A stretch of 64,000 bases of DNA from Aphis gossypii (Eukaryota; Arthropoda; Insecta; Hemiptera; Aphididae), in contig NC_065533.1 of NCBI RefSeq assembly GCF_020184175.1, forward strand, positions 51,126,351 to 51,190,350. The letters run 5' to 3'. Of this stretch, positions 36,371-50,083 are shown piece by piece. The position numbers and the translations under genes are program-made. The stretch's first letter is position 1, and the number at the start of each line of letters is the position of its first letter. Below the pieces are notes generated by a model, which was not told where the DNA came from, did no database searches, and saw nothing but the letters and a program-made list of their open reading frames with translations.

Positions 36371-37730
36371 ATTAGTCTTTTTTCGGTAAATGGTGAATAT
36401 TTTTTGATTCCAATTTCTAAAATGAAAATTCTACTCTTTGAGCGATCGTGTGCAGACAGTTTCCGATGTCGTCGATTTCAGTACCAGTGCTTGTGACGAT
36501 AACCGCCACCGCTGCCACTCGTATCTGGCACCGTCATTGCATCATTGACTGCAGCCGTCGACTCCTCTGACATGTCTGCGATTTCGCGAACGAACAAGCT
36601 AATCGGAGCGTGAACAAAACACTGCTCGTTCGCTGGCAGTACGTGCGTTTTGAGTGCGTCGAGCTGAAATTACCTACCGAACGGACGGATTTGTATATCG
36701 GCGGCGGTCACGATTCGCCGGCGACGCTGAAACAAAACGCCGTGCCACTCGGTCGGGCGGGCGGCTCGAAACGGTCGTACCGCACTGGCAAAGGACCGGC
36801 GCGGACGGAGCGTATACTTACGGCGGGCGCGCCGCGAACGCCAAAACGACAACGGCGACAACAAACGTCAACGACAATGACGACTCGCGAACGAGACGAG
36901 TTGAACAACACGGGTCGGCACTCGGAATCGGATGTACACTCAGCCGCGAACTGCGATCATCGTGGTGTCGGGCACCGTCACACAGTGGTTCCGCGCGCGT
37001 CGTTCGGCCGCGGCGACGTGTTTACGGCCAAAGTCGTCGTCGTCGTCGTCGTCGTAGACGGTGCTCGGCGTGTCGGCGAGAACGGACGCGGGCAGAGTGG
37101 AAGACGGGTACGGGAATCGCGGCGGTGACTGGTGGTCGTGGTCGGTTGGTGGTTTGCCGCCGCTAATATTACTATATTACAATGCACAGAGATAGACGCC
37201 GTACGAGACGCTGCCGCTGCTACCTTGTCATCACCGCCGTAGCCGTCGGCCGCCGAGAGATATCGATAATAATGTGCGCGCGCGTGAGCGTGTGTGCGTG
37301 CGTGCGTCCGTCCGTGTGTATAATACATATACGTGTGCGCTATAATAATAGCGGTCGGTGGGCGGTCGGCGGTGTTGTCGCACTGGCGGGTGGACTGGCG
37401 GGCGGGTGGTTTGGCGGGTGGACTGGCGGGCGGGTGGTTTGGCGGGCGGGCGGCGGCGGCGGCGGCGCGGTGGGTACGGACGGGTACGGCGTTGCGGCGG
37501 CGGCGGTGGGGTTACGAGATCGGTAGACGGTGATGGCGTTGTGTGCGCGGGGGGAGTGTGGAAGGCGATCGAGCGACGGCGTCGCCGCACCGACGCGCAA
37601 CGGACGCGCCGCAACGGTACGCGCACCGGTTCCGGACCGCGGTCGGCCGGCCTCCGTACGCGACGGATATTACCTCCACCGCCGGGCGCCGACTCACTTT
37701 CCGCGTATAATATTATATAAGTAGGTACTG
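36371..37730 (-). promoter_or_regulatory. CpG-rich promoter and 5' leader region of Chip
   Basis: Dense CpG, GC-rich sequence begins just upstream of the Chip start codon and ends abruptly near 37,700. It contains a GTC/CGT run near 37,032-37,062 and G-rich tandem repeats at 37,385-37,450. Several long open frames on both strands here are composition effects. The transcription start cannot be placed by eye. Confidence 0.55.
37385..37450 (+). repeat. 28-bp G-rich tandem repeat, two full copies
   Basis: The 28-bp unit starting GGCGGGTGGACTGGCGGG occurs at 37,385-37,412 and identically at 37,413-37,440, followed by a partial GGCGGGCGGG. The + strand has many closely spaced GGG runs and could form G-quadruplexes in the Chip promoter region. 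Confidence 0.85.
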
Positions 37731-40700
37731 GATAACGTGTTTCTCCAGAGTCCGACGTTTGGAGTAGTCACATATTTTATACTGTTATTCGCTATCGTGC
37801 AATGGCACTCGTTGCGCCCGTGTTGGCGGCCGCTGTGATCGTTATAATTAATAAGTTTTAATACCGCGGTATTGTAGTACAAAAGTAGATAGCGCTATTA
37901 TAATAGGTATACCGTGACGCGCTGTGCAGACGACCGCTACCCGCTCGTGTGGTATCCCAGAAACTGCAGATCGTATGTGGACGGTGGCTTAATGGTGTCG
38001 GCTGAATGTAAAAAAAAAACTATAATAAATTAAATGAAAATTTGTCAAAAATCATTTTCTAGTGCCAAGAGTTCTAATTTTGGGTCTCATCACTAAATAT
38101 AAGGGATTATTTCCAATTATATTAAAATTAATATAATCACATGATAACTGTGCAAAGTTTTAAAGATTTTCAATGAAATTTAGTAACTTGTAAATTTTGT
38201 GAAGTTCATTTAATATACCATGGCAATGGCATTTTAAGAAAGTCTTTTGAGATCCACGTTTTGATCTCATGGCAGTCTAGTTGTTAAAGAACTTACAAAA
38301 AGGTTAATCTTTATTTACGGAACTAAAATAATTAAATAAACAATTAAAAATATAAAAGTTCATATTTTACCATTTTAGGTATTATATAATAACAAATATA
38401 TTCTTAAAAAAAAAAGTTGTGTTTACTGTAGTAACAAACTGCAGTATTTTGGTTTTGTTTTGATTTCAAATTTTGATTACATAAACGAAACGTTTAGTAG
38501 AGATCGATTTAAATTCCTAAATGTTGTAGAGTTTTTGTTTCTTATTATATTTGTGTTAATTATCAAGGTACATAGGTAATCCTGCCGGATAGAAGAATTC
38601 CAAAAGCAGTATTATTAAAATTATGTATTAGTTTTAAACAATTTTTTAATAAGAAGGACTTGCTTAAAAAAAAACACTTAACAATTTTATTTTATTTCTA
38701 TATATTTTCTGAGTTACAAAGTTCTTAAATTATATTACGTTATTATTATAAATGATACCATCATGAGGATATGATACAATTTAGTGTTTACTTAATACTG
38801 CTAAAGTATTTATATATTTTTTTAGTTAACATTATAAAGTATAGTAACAAGTCACAAAATATAAAAATATACGTAGGTTATATTAATTGTGTAGGTAATT
38901 TATAGAGAATTATTAAAACAACGATATCTTTTAATAAATTAAATAAACAGCTCCTTATTTTCTCTACCTTTAAATATGGCTATATCAACAATAAAATATA
39001 ATTAATTATCTACCTATAGGAATACCAGGTATAATTGATACCTAAGTAAAATCTATACTAAATAATTATTTTTATAATAATTAAATGATAATATAATATT
39101 ATACAGGTATTATAATATACTTAAGCCTTTAACTGAAAAATAAAGAATCATATATTGTCAATATATGCTACTAAGAACTGTAATATCTGTTAGGTACTAC
39201 ATTTAAACAGTTTGATTTTAAATCTTTTGTTATAAATAATTTTAATAATAAATAAATAAACATCGATTATTTTTTGAAAGTACTTTGATTTTTATTTATT
39301 AATTGAGACGGTAATTTATGTAAAATATATTATTTTTTTTATGTTTATGTGGTATACTGGTATCGGATTACCCGATTTGAAATTTTTATTGTATAATTTT
39401 TGTTATAAGGGGATTCATCTCGACTGTGTTTTCTACAAATATGAAATTCTTATGCCAATTGTATCGATTATCCTAGTTATAAGATAAAATGTCAGAAACA
39501 TAATATTATTGAATTTGTTATGAAGTTAATTTAAAAATGACGTGATCACTGTTTTGAAATTTAACTCTTGTCAAGACTCATACATTTTTCATACTAAAAT
39601 GTTGATAACATTGAAGTTAAAAATAAATTTAAAAATATAAGAAAGTAATTTTTATTTCATTGCGAATTCAAATGTTTTCAGAAATTGTATCTGATAAATA
39701 AATAAATTAATACAACAATTGAAAAAATATTGATACTTTAGAATTTTAGATAAAAAATTAATAATATTTAGGTATGTTGTTTTATTGGCATGACGTGAAT
39801 TCTGAATGCATGTGCGAAAGCGCTCTATTATTTTTCACTACTGTTTCATATCATCGGCAGTCAGTAGTCACACACTCACACAGTCACACACATTGTAATC
39901 ACTTAAGTACTACGCACACATTTACACGATATTCACTCGTTTTCTAATGAACTCCTTAAAACCGCTTAGTACCGAATTTTCATTTAATGAAATTAATGTA
40001 TAGTGTATACGACGATTACTATGAAAAAACCTATATAATAATATGTAATGTTGACATTTAAAAATAAATTTATCTTGATCTTTGATCCCTGATTATTTAT
40101 TATGATGATTAATTATCATACATTATCAGTATCAATGCTATACGTCATTCTATGTCGTTTGACATATTATTTAATAAGTCATTTATTAATATACATAAAA
40201 TAAATTAGAAATTTGACCAGTTAATAACAATAATAGCCTCGAGATTAAAATTATTCACTTCATATCAACTGCACGGTGAGATAAAATTATATCATACATC
40301 AAGATTTTACGGTTTACATTATGAATTATAACGAATATAAAAACTGTAAGTACAAAATAATGGACTAGGATAAAAAAAACTACTACTATAAAATTGTTAA
40401 CTATTTTACTTAAAAATTGTATAATTTGATATAGCCGCTTAAATAAGTTAATTTGTTAAACTTGTACTTTGACAAAACTGTACCTATGCCTCATAGTTTT
40501 ATTTATTTTCATTATTGATTTTTATACAACAACTCGGTTTCAAAGGCCATTAGTTAGAATTACTTAGATAATAGATTATGATTAATTACGGTATTTAAAA
40601 TAGTTTACATTTTAATCATAAAGACTCATAATTTATCAGCTTCACTGTTGATTAGTGTTGACTATATTGTCAAAATTATAACATATTTTTTTGTACAGTT

Positions 40701-41850
40701 ATTTATGCTTTTATAATATTTAAACATTTCAACTTCTGCTTTATTCTAAAAGGTCAAATCGTAATTCGTATTTGTCATATATATGTATATGTATACCTTA
40801 TAAATTATGCTTTGGAATAAAATATTTATTAAACAGCATAATTTTGATTTTATACTAATGATATTGAATTTTGAGCGACTAATCCTCCCCACTCCTCCCA
40901 ATATCCCCTTAATTTGTTCCCTAGTCTCTACCACGAAGAATAAAGACCTGCGCACACCTGCGCACGCCCATGATCCTACACATTATAAAAATATACATTC
41001 TTTAATAATACTACGCTATACTAGTATATTATTTTTTTAACGATTTCAGACGTCGAACTATACAAATCGAATTAAATTTTTTCTCACGGATTTATGTTGC
41101 GATTAAATTTTTTTTTTTTGAGGGCTCTATCGGTGAAAAATACGTGTCCGTGAGGCTATTTAGAATTTACACGTCTCGCCAACTGACCGACATCGGTAGT
41201 ATAGTATAATATATTAGTAAAAAAAAAAAAAATGTATATCAATAGCAGTACCTATATCTGTGTAGTACACGTCTTGTCGAATAAAATTTTTAGATTTTTA
41301 TAAAATCACAATCACAATCACAATGTATCGTTACTCGTTATAGTCGTTAGTTTTCTTTCATCCGATATAAGGTAATGACATGCGAATATACGTCAATTTA
41401 TTTTTACAATAACGCCGTACGTTTTACCTGTGACTATATTCTATTGGCTACCGTTTTAATATGCCTACCTATAATATTATACGGGTAAGTAGCAAATTTA
41501 CAACGTACAGATAATGTTATAAAATAAAACGTTCGTTGTACGCACATGAAAATCAGTAGCCGTGTGTGTATTTGTTTAATAATTTTAGAATATATAATAC
41601 TGTTTGTCTATTGCTATAGATTAAAATATTATTAATAGTAGTTATATAACACAACGAGTTCTACACACAAATGTCGTATTATTATCACAACCGTTATTAT
41701 TATTATTATTATTGTGTATTTGTACGTAAAGAGCCTCTCGTCCGATGACATATATAACGTATTTTTATGTGTACACACGACTTCTATATATTATTTTCTA
41801 TGTACACGAGCGAGTGTAGTATATATATATGTACATAATCTCGGGAAAAG
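37731..41850. other. Intergenic DNA between the Chip and ARID5-like genes
   Basis: No gene is supported. The only GC-richer patch, at 40,870-40,975, contains the word CACACCTGCGCACGCCCATG, which on the reverse strand reads CATGGGCGTGCGCAGGTGTG. This resembles the end of a transposon, but no partner end was found. Confidence 0.5.
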
Positions 41851-41867
41851 CAATCTTTTTCTCCTCC

Positions 41868-42227
41868 GCTCCCGTAGTCGGCGGCGCAACTATGCGGCGG
41901 CGGCGGCGGCGGTGGTGGAGGCGGAGGCGGTAGCGACGGGCGCCCGTCGCCGCGACCGTGGTGGCGGTGCTCTCGCCCCCTCCGATCCACCATTCCACCA
42001 TCGCCGCCGCCGCCGCCGCTGCCACCAACGAGCGACGGCCGACGGCGGCGGCGGCGGCGACGACGACGACGAAATCGAAATTCACTCTCCTGCTGCAGCC
42101 GAGCTATAGACTCCTCTTCCTAATAGCTCTCCCCGGCGGCCGAATCCATCGCCACCCGTCGCTTCCCGCGAAGACCCGTCGTACCATTCTTACCGTACAG
42201 TCCACTGCCGAACGCAGCAGCTAGACG

Positions 42228-42259
<32 letters not shown>

Positions 42260-43110
42260 TGGCCCGGCCCACCTTTTCCAGCCATCAACACCGCCCGCCG
42301 CCACCACAGCCACCGCGCACCGCGGAACGGTCCGTGGCGGCGGCGCTCCCAGACCCGCACCGCACTCAAAAACATCTCTAGCTCGACAAAGTCTGTGAGC
42401 TATATAGGAGTGCGGTGGCTACTACAAAGTATAATATTATAGTTAGAAACGGCGGCCACTCGCGGGCGAGTACGACGTTTACGTATAATAATATATTAAT
42501 ATTATACTATAATATTGTACAGAGTATATTAATATTTTTACTGTTTTACGTTCGTTTGGCTTACCCTCCCCAACCCTCCCCAATGATAGGTAGACGACGT
42601 TTCTCTGTGCTGGCAGCCGCCGCGACTGTAGTGTGGTATAGTGGCGAGCCATCACGTAGGCCCGTCATAAAGTCAACCTCTACACGGCCGCCGCCGCCGC
42701 CGCCATGAAAGATGAAACGAAAATAATATAATAATAATAATATCTACAAAATACAAAATTAACTATTTTTATTATTTTTTATTTTTATTTTTATTTTTAT
42801 CATTATTTATCTATTTATGTGTCCGCGCTCGACCCCCCTCGACGCCGCCGCCGCCGCCGCCGAAGACCGTACGGTCCGCACACAATCTATTCGTTAGTCA
42901 AACTTGTTATTGTAGTATTGGTATATAGATTATAATATATACATATATACATATATATATATATTATAACACAGTCACACAGACGCACACGGACGCACAC
43001 GCACGCACAAGCTCGTCTCTCACACACGCGCATGCACGCACAACCGTACACACTCGCGCGCGCACACACGCACACGCTCGCAGCGCACCGCAGCGCGCGC
43101 GCATATAATT
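41868..43110 (+). promoter_or_regulatory. CGG/CpG-rich island, probable promoter or leader of the ARID5-like gene
   Basis: CGG or GCC trinucleotide runs occur around 41,893-41,913, 42,001-42,018, 42,038-42,062, 42,228-42,250 and 42,680-42,702, with a CA/CG-rich tract at 42,970-43,100. The strand is inferred from the downstream + strand gene, whose first recognised exon begins in mid-codon or with leader at 48,026. Open frames on both strands here are composition effects. Confidence 0.45.
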
Positions 43111-46100
43111 ATTTTATTAAAATATATATTATTTACCCGATAGTGAACCTATAACAATAATAATGTATACAATAAATTTCATTCCGATAACAGCAGAAAA
43201 AAAATAATAAATATAATATCACAATAGTTTAAAATTATACTTCCACTCGCGTTAATTATTATAATGCCGCGACAATTTACGCGTAAATCGACGACGGTGA
43301 CTAATTAAATTGATGTTATTATTCAGTCGTGTATGTGTACCGCGTCGTATTCGTACACGAATATTTTTTTTTTATTTATTTGTTATTATTTTAACGCTAT
43401 TTCGATAAATTAATTTTCGTTTCTCCGCGATATAATTGTTCGACGATAATCAGCTCGGCAATCCGGTTTCAGATACCAAAGTTTTTTGACTCGGCTTGTC
43501 GCGTACGAGCTTATTATTAACGAGCGTTCGACGCCGACGGGATGGACGACGTTTGACACGACCAAACAATCTTTCAAACTATACAATATTGGGTATGTTA
43601 CAATACTAAAATATTATTTTGTATTTTATTTTTTAGTCGTTGACGTTACGACCGATTAATCGTACAATTATTAACATAAAATAATTGTGTGAAAAAATAA
43701 TACACGTACTTAAAAAATATTTTTTGTTTCTTGTGTATGTGTGTATGTATGTTTGTGTATGTGTGTGTGTGTGTGTGTTTGTGTGTGTATATTTCTAATT
43801 TAGTAATTTACTAAATCTTATTTTTATTATAACAAAGCAATAGTTATATTCTTAAATGAAACAAAAATTATAATACCTTGTTATTTGGATAAAATTAACA
43901 TTTTGTTTTTTTCTCATTCCGTGTAAGAATACATTCGACTTATCATTTTTTTTAAATTAAAAATGTTCTGTTCTCTATTGCAATTTGTTAAATTAAATAC
44001 GTTGTGATTTCAATTGTTTTTTTCGAATTAATATTTACTAATATAATTTTTTCTAACTTAAACTATAAGATTGTTAAATACGTTTAAGTTGTGCTCAATG
44101 GTTTCTTATAATTATAATTGTGTACATTTTTTGATTGAAAATTGAATTCAAGAATTGTATACCTTTTGGATATAATTTAAGACTAGAATAAAAAACATAT
44201 AGGTGTATTAGATTAAACATAACATTTTATAAGTACTTTTCTATGCTCTTTACGTGTACAAGGTCCCCGACTTATAGATTAGATATCATAAGTATAATTT
44301 TCTCATTTTTAATTCAACTACCAAGTATTTTGAGTACTTACTACATAATAGAAGTGATGTTATTTACTAGAGGTCCTATTTGTCCTGATTTTATTCATTA
44401 TTGGGACAATACCAGTTTTAAGTACATGGAACTTGTATCTTTTAAATCTCGGTAAATCACAACAACATAATGATTTTTAAAAATGTATCCTATGTATTTA
44501 TTTGTGTACCTACTGTGTAAGTACACAGCCAAATTTAAATTTGTCAATTGACGAAAAAAAATAAAACTTGAATAGAACTTAAGCTGTTCAAAATATTGCA
44601 CTTCTAAAGTATCCAACTCCATTTATCTCCTTACTTTTCATAGTAATTTTACTATAAAAATTATTGTAGAAAAAGCATATATCTTCTATATTGTGTGTTT
44701 TTGTACTTGACTTTAAAGTCATTCTATTAACTAGTAAAATATCTTTCCATTTTAACAGTGTTTGGAAATCTTTGAAAAATATTAAAAAATAAGAAGTGTT
44801 ACGAACATTTATTAAACTAATAATATTAAAGTTATAATACAAATTTGAATAAAAATTATAAAAAATATTATTTATAAACAAGTTATTATCATAAAAAAAA
44901 AAATTAATTTCAACATCACTTAAGGGTTGATTTATACAATTCTTTCATGTTTGTACCCTTACTATTAACTTATGAACTTATATTGCATTACTTTGTATAG
45001 ATTGTTTATTTTAAATAATTGTTGATAAAAATTTATATTTTAAACTTACTAATATATAATACAACGTATTCATTCCCGTGTAGATGTATGTATCCACCTG
45101 TCAGGATGCAACAATAGTAATATAACTAATTAATTTAAAATATTATATTTGTTTATTTATTAAAATTTTATATGCAAGAATTTAAGCCTTTAATGTCAAG
45201 ATTTTAATACTACTAGTAAATAATATCTAGTATTGTAAAATATTCCCTAATAGAACTTTTAAATAGTAAATGTTGTTTTGGGAACAAATTATAAACTTTC
45301 AATAAATTGAACCCTCTGAGTAGAAAAAAATTCACTGACCAAGCCAAGACTGTCCAGTGTTTAGTTGTTTTACTGTGTTATTAATTATTTGAGTAAAAAA
45401 TAAAATTTTTATTTGCGCTACTTATTTAAATATTATTTTGAGAATGATTTGTAAAAAACAACAAAATTTACATTAAAGTAATCCAAAAATTAATTAATTT
45501 TTAAATTAAAATTGTACCACAAAAATAAAACTTATTTAAGTTTATGATTTAATATTTTTTCATTTTTATTTAATCCTAGATTCAAACATAGGTTTTTTTT
45601 ATTAAGATATTTTGAAATAATATAAACAATTATAAGTTCAAATTAACAAGGTTACCTATTTATTATTATTTTTAATTAAATATTTTTTTTTATAATTTGA
45701 TATTCAAACTACATTATTGGATTTGTAGTTATTGGAAAGGAGAATGTTTAAAAAATCACCATTTTGAACGTAACAAAGTATTCTTTGTGACATTAAATTT
45801 ATTAAATTTAATTTAATAAGTGACTTACAGCTTTTAAAAGAATAAGTATAAGTAACACAACAATAAGTCTAATTTATCCTAAATTTAGTCTAATTTGCAT
45901 TCTAAATGTTTATTCTGATGTTAATATGTAATTATAGTATTTAGTTACCATTTAAAATAATTCTATTCTTAGAAATTGTATTTACATAACTTGAAATTAT
46001 TTACCTTAATACACATTGTTTCTTCAGTGTTATTTTTCTATGTTCTAGTATAATTATCTACAATCCAAAACAAAATAAATCAACTTTTTACTTTTATTAA

Positions 46101-47068
46101 GTATTGAAATGCATATAGGTGTATGTAGTATACTTCAACCAATTTGTAATAGGTAAATAATTAATAATATAAGTTTTTAGACATTACTCATTGAGTCCAA
46201 TGAATTTACATCAAAGTTTAATATTATGTATTGAATAATTATTAATTAAATACTTGGTAAATTTAATAACACAATAGATACAGTTAAAAACTGAAAATTA
46301 ATTTAATGTAGGGCACAAGTGTATAATGTACATGGTATACAGATAAATTTAATTTGTGGTATAAATATTTGTTTTCAATTAATAAATTCCTAATACAATT
46401 TAGTAAAAATAATTATAAATTAAAACTTAGTATTTTTTCTTTTAATATTATGATTTAAAGTACTTTATATAAAACTAATTAGGAACTATATTCAATATTA
46501 ATCTGTTATTTTATTTTTGATCCATGTATTACAAGATAATCTGTGCTATCTGTAATTAGTCCGTTTTGGTTTAACATTTTCATAGTTACATTTAAAAATA
46601 TTTCCGTATTAGTAACTGTCTAAAATTAAAAAAAAAAAATTAATAATGTTAGATTAAAAAATACAAATAACTCCTAATGTAATGTAATAATGTTCTTGTT
46701 TTATTTTTAAGTAATTATATTATGTTCTATATATAACATATTATACTTATCTGTATACATTTATTATATTATTGTACTATATTAATTATAATGTAGAATT
46801 TTCAACATTTCAAATTAATAAAAAAAAAATAATGATAATTTATTCAAATATATATTATCTTTCATAAAAATATATTTAAAGAATGAATTACATTTCCTAA
46901 TCTATAGTTTATACCAATAATTAATAAGAATTTTTCATAAGTTGTCTTTTTGCTAGGCAGTAGATATAATATATTTAAATATCTCATCAATGTTATTCTG
47001 TACATAATTAATATTCTATTTAATATGCTCGTGTTTTACATATTTTTACCTATATATATTGTATATAC
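43111..47068. other. Intergenic or 5' intronic DNA, no coding exon seen
   Basis: AT-rich throughout. If transcription of the ARID5-like gene starts in the 42-43 kb island, this is its first intron. I searched for a short coding exon ending in phase 1 that would join 48,026 and found none that I could support. Confidence 0.4.
43735..43790. repeat. TG microsatellite
   Basis: A run of TG dinucleotides with TATG and TTTG interruptions. Confidence 0.8.
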
Positions 47069-47276
47069 CAGTGGTTCCCAACACATGAGCTGCGGCCCAC
47101 TTCTAGGCCACCAGCAGCATGGTACTGGACCGTGAACCATATAATATTAAATATAATATATTATATTATATGCATATGAATACATATATAGGTGTGCTAT
47201 TTGTGGGCCTCATAAATTTTTTTACAATATTGGTGGTCCGCACAACTATCACAATTATAAAGGTTAGGAATAGCTG
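47069..47276. mobile_element. hAT-like MITE with perfect 8-bp target duplication (208 bp)
   Basis: The left end CAGTGGTTCCCAAC pairs with the right end GTTAGGAATAGCTG (11 of 14 positions on the reverse strand). GTATATAC flanks both sides exactly (47,061-47,068 and 47,277-47,284). It is GC-richer than its surroundings and has no transposase. Confidence 0.85.
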
Positions 47277-47685
47277 GTATATACAAATAAGCTAAGTATT
47301 GTGGTACAATTTACATCTTGTACATCAACAATATTAATCAAAACTTTCTGTTGTTATTATAATATAAAATGAATCAATCAACATACAAAATACATAATAT
47401 TCTTTTACTTAAATTAAATTTCAATTATATTTTAATTGATACTTCTTCAAATATTAATATCTAAAAAAAAAAAAATAAATAATAATGACTTGTTTTGGAA
47501 TATATTTGTTTAGTCCAAATGTGGTCTTTGATATAAAATGAAAATATTATAATGTTTTAATGTTTATCAATGATAATATCTATCTTTAATTTTGTTTCTA
47601 TAATTATAAATAGATCTGTTACTTTTTTTAACAAGGTTTTTTATATAGTGAATTATTTTTACAAATATTTTTGTTTTATATTATA

Positions 47686-47965
47686 CAGTGTACTCTAGAT
47701 TATCCGTGAGCAGAATATCCATTATCTTCCGTGAAATCATCTACATATATATAATATGTATACAAAAAAAAAATATATATTATATATAATATATTATCCT
47801 TACATTATACATAATTATCAGTTTAATTGAGTTGTGATATTGACGTAAAATACAATAGGCTTGTTTAATATTAATACTGTTGATATGTTTAATAAAAAAA
47901 AATCATAATTCGCGTATCTGTTGATGTCCTGCCACCCTATTCTGCAGATAATTGAGAGTATACTG
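47686..47965. mobile_element. pogo/Tigger-like MITE (280 bp)
   Basis: The left end is CAGTGTACTCTAGATTATCC. The right end, on the reverse strand, is CAGTATACTCTCAATTATCT. Both are flanked by TA (47,684-47,685 and 47,966-47,967). The terminal sequence and TA target fit the pogo/Tigger branch of Tc1/mariner. It ends only 60 bp before the first recognised ARID5-like exon. Confidence 0.8.
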
Positions 47966-48025
47966 TATAAGTACAATATGAAACTTATTAGAATAAATAA
48001 AAAATATTGTTTGTTTTTTGTGTAG

Positions 48026-50083
48026 CTAAAAGCGGTAACAGTGAAACAATTGCAGACAAAGACTCAATGAGCAACGTGAATGATGAAGTCAAAGCTGTTG
48101 GTGACAAAAGTATTGAGGAGCAGAAGGCGTCACCAAAAGTTGTCGAAGCTGACATTCCAATGACATTTGTAGAGACTGAGCAGCACGATTCCCTAGAACA
48201 CCCTAAGAAAAATAATGATAATGAAGAAAAGGAAGATGAACCGTCGAAAGAGAACGAAATGTTAACCACTATGCGTCTGGTAGGTGAGCCACTGGCCACA
48301 CACGGCCCGTACACATTTTACAGTGCGTTAGCCTACCGTAAACGCGAAGACATAACAAAAAAGAAGAGACGGCGATGGAAAAAGCCTAAGACAGGGGTGG
48401 ACAACGGAAGTGATAATGCTGCTGAGTCTTACGATTCGTCGTCGTCATGTTGTTGTGCCAATAATGATGCTGGTAGTGATCTGTGTTTCTGTGATGATGG
48501 ATTGTCTTCGTCATCATCTAATTCTGAATGGTCCGTTGTACGCATGAATCATTTCTATGCAGTTCGCCCATGGTATAGCAAGAGAAATAGCAGTAGCAAT
48601 GACCGCCAGCAGCTGCGACAGCGAAGACGTCAACGAAAAAATTCACCGAAATTGTCGAAAACAACTAATGCAGTAGCAGAGAGGCGACAACATCACTATC
48701 AGCAATCCGTTTGTATTGGTGAATTGGAGTTATTATGGCGTGACGATAGTGTGTTAACATCAACAACAGCTTCATCATCTTCGTCACAGCTCAAGAAACG
48801 CAATAGTAACAGAATTGTGCCACCTACACTGTTAACAGAGGCATCAAATGACGGCGGTGATAAAACAGATACTATGATAAGCAGTAGCAACATCCAAAGT
48901 GGTGCTGTGGCCAGTTCAGATGATGACGACGGTGTTAGTGGTGGATTTGATGATGATTCGGCAACATTATTGCCACGTCGTCGTACTTTACCAAGACGCA
49001 CTCGTCAGCCATCAGCTAAGAAACTTGAAGCTGCAGAATCTTATGCTGCAGTGACAGCTGCGGCATCGTCTGATAACCACCTCTCTTCACAGTCGCCGTA
49101 CAACCGCAATCGGGTATCTACAGCTATGCCATCGGATCCTACCTCTGTGAGTGTTCCACTATTGTCTCCAGACGCTCAGTATAATCATGGAAACATACTG
49201 TGTAGTGTTCGGTTATACGTTATGCCTGATCAGACAGCTGCCGGTCGACTTGGTGGTGTACATGGTGAGGACGAAGTGTTAGAGATCAACACTTGGAATG
49301 CCAGTGGTGGTGCAGATAGATGGCCAAGTAACATTTTTATTAATGGTAGCAGTGGTGTAGGATCTATCTACAATGGCGGTGGTAGTGTTGATGATTATGG
49401 ATATGGTAGTGGAAGTCATTCGTCAGGAACACTGCCATCTGGCTGTTCAGGATTAGTATTACGAGCTGAAGATTTTGTCGAATGGGTTCGCGGTGGACTG
49501 ATGAATGATGATGATGAAAATGAAGACACTGAGTCTGATGATGAGTCATCAGAATCAGAATGTAATGATAACAGTTCTAATGATCAAAAATCCAACAGAA
49601 TAGAAACTTTGAAAACTATGGATGAACAGCAACTATCAGAACTACCAACATTAATAACGGACATAAAGGGTGATGTAAAACAATGTCAGAAAGTGAAATT
49701 AGAATCGACACAGGACATAAATGTTGTAGTAAAAGAAGATTTACTTTCTGTAAATCCAGTTAAGGTAAAAGAAGAACAAGAAGATTTACTCTCTTTAAAT
49801 CCAGTTAAAGTTAAAGAAGAACAAGAAGATTTAATCACAGCTGATGGAAGTAATTATTACTCTAAATATACTGTTGAAGAAGCTGTAGAAGCAGAACATG
49901 TTCCTTTAGCTGCAGCTAGAATTCACAAAAAGCACTGCGAAGGTATTACTAACCGTCATCGGCATTGCCATCGTCAGCGCCATCGCTTAAATCATGAGTC
50001 GTTGGTTAATGGTGATAGCACGAGTTCTGTTGCTAAGAAAGAAGATCATCCCCATTATAATGTATCAACAGCAGTAAACAAAG
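48026..50083 (+). CDS. ARID5B-like: ARID5-like exon a (BAH-like region with inserts)
   Basis: Contains every conserved block of the ARID5 BAH-like region in the right order, separated by long Lys/Arg, Ser/Cys and Ser/Asp inserts. The block order is about residues 78-92, then 155-170, 216-228, 382-411 and 461-476. An acidic tail follows, with two tandem 15-residue units. It ends AAA G before GTACAA. Confidence 0.82.

Noticed and set aside
36610..37720. Several open frames of 60-170 codons on both strands in the CpG-rich region
   Set aside because: Stop codons are rare because the DNA is GC-rich. The frames overlap on both strands, have no domain, and sit where the Chip promoter is expected.
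40870..40975. GC-richer patch with CACACCTGCGCACGCCCATG
   Set aside because: It resembles a transposon end, but without a partner end or target duplication I do not list it as an element.
41714..42708. Open frames of 60-131 codons in the CGG-rich island
   Set aside because: They encode only Arg, Ala, Pro or Gly runs from CGG/GCC repeats and occur on both strands.
44243..44455. 70-codon + strand frame
   Set aside because: Composition is typical of AT-rich non-coding DNA, with no conserved motif or splice context. A transposon remnant is possible but not shown.
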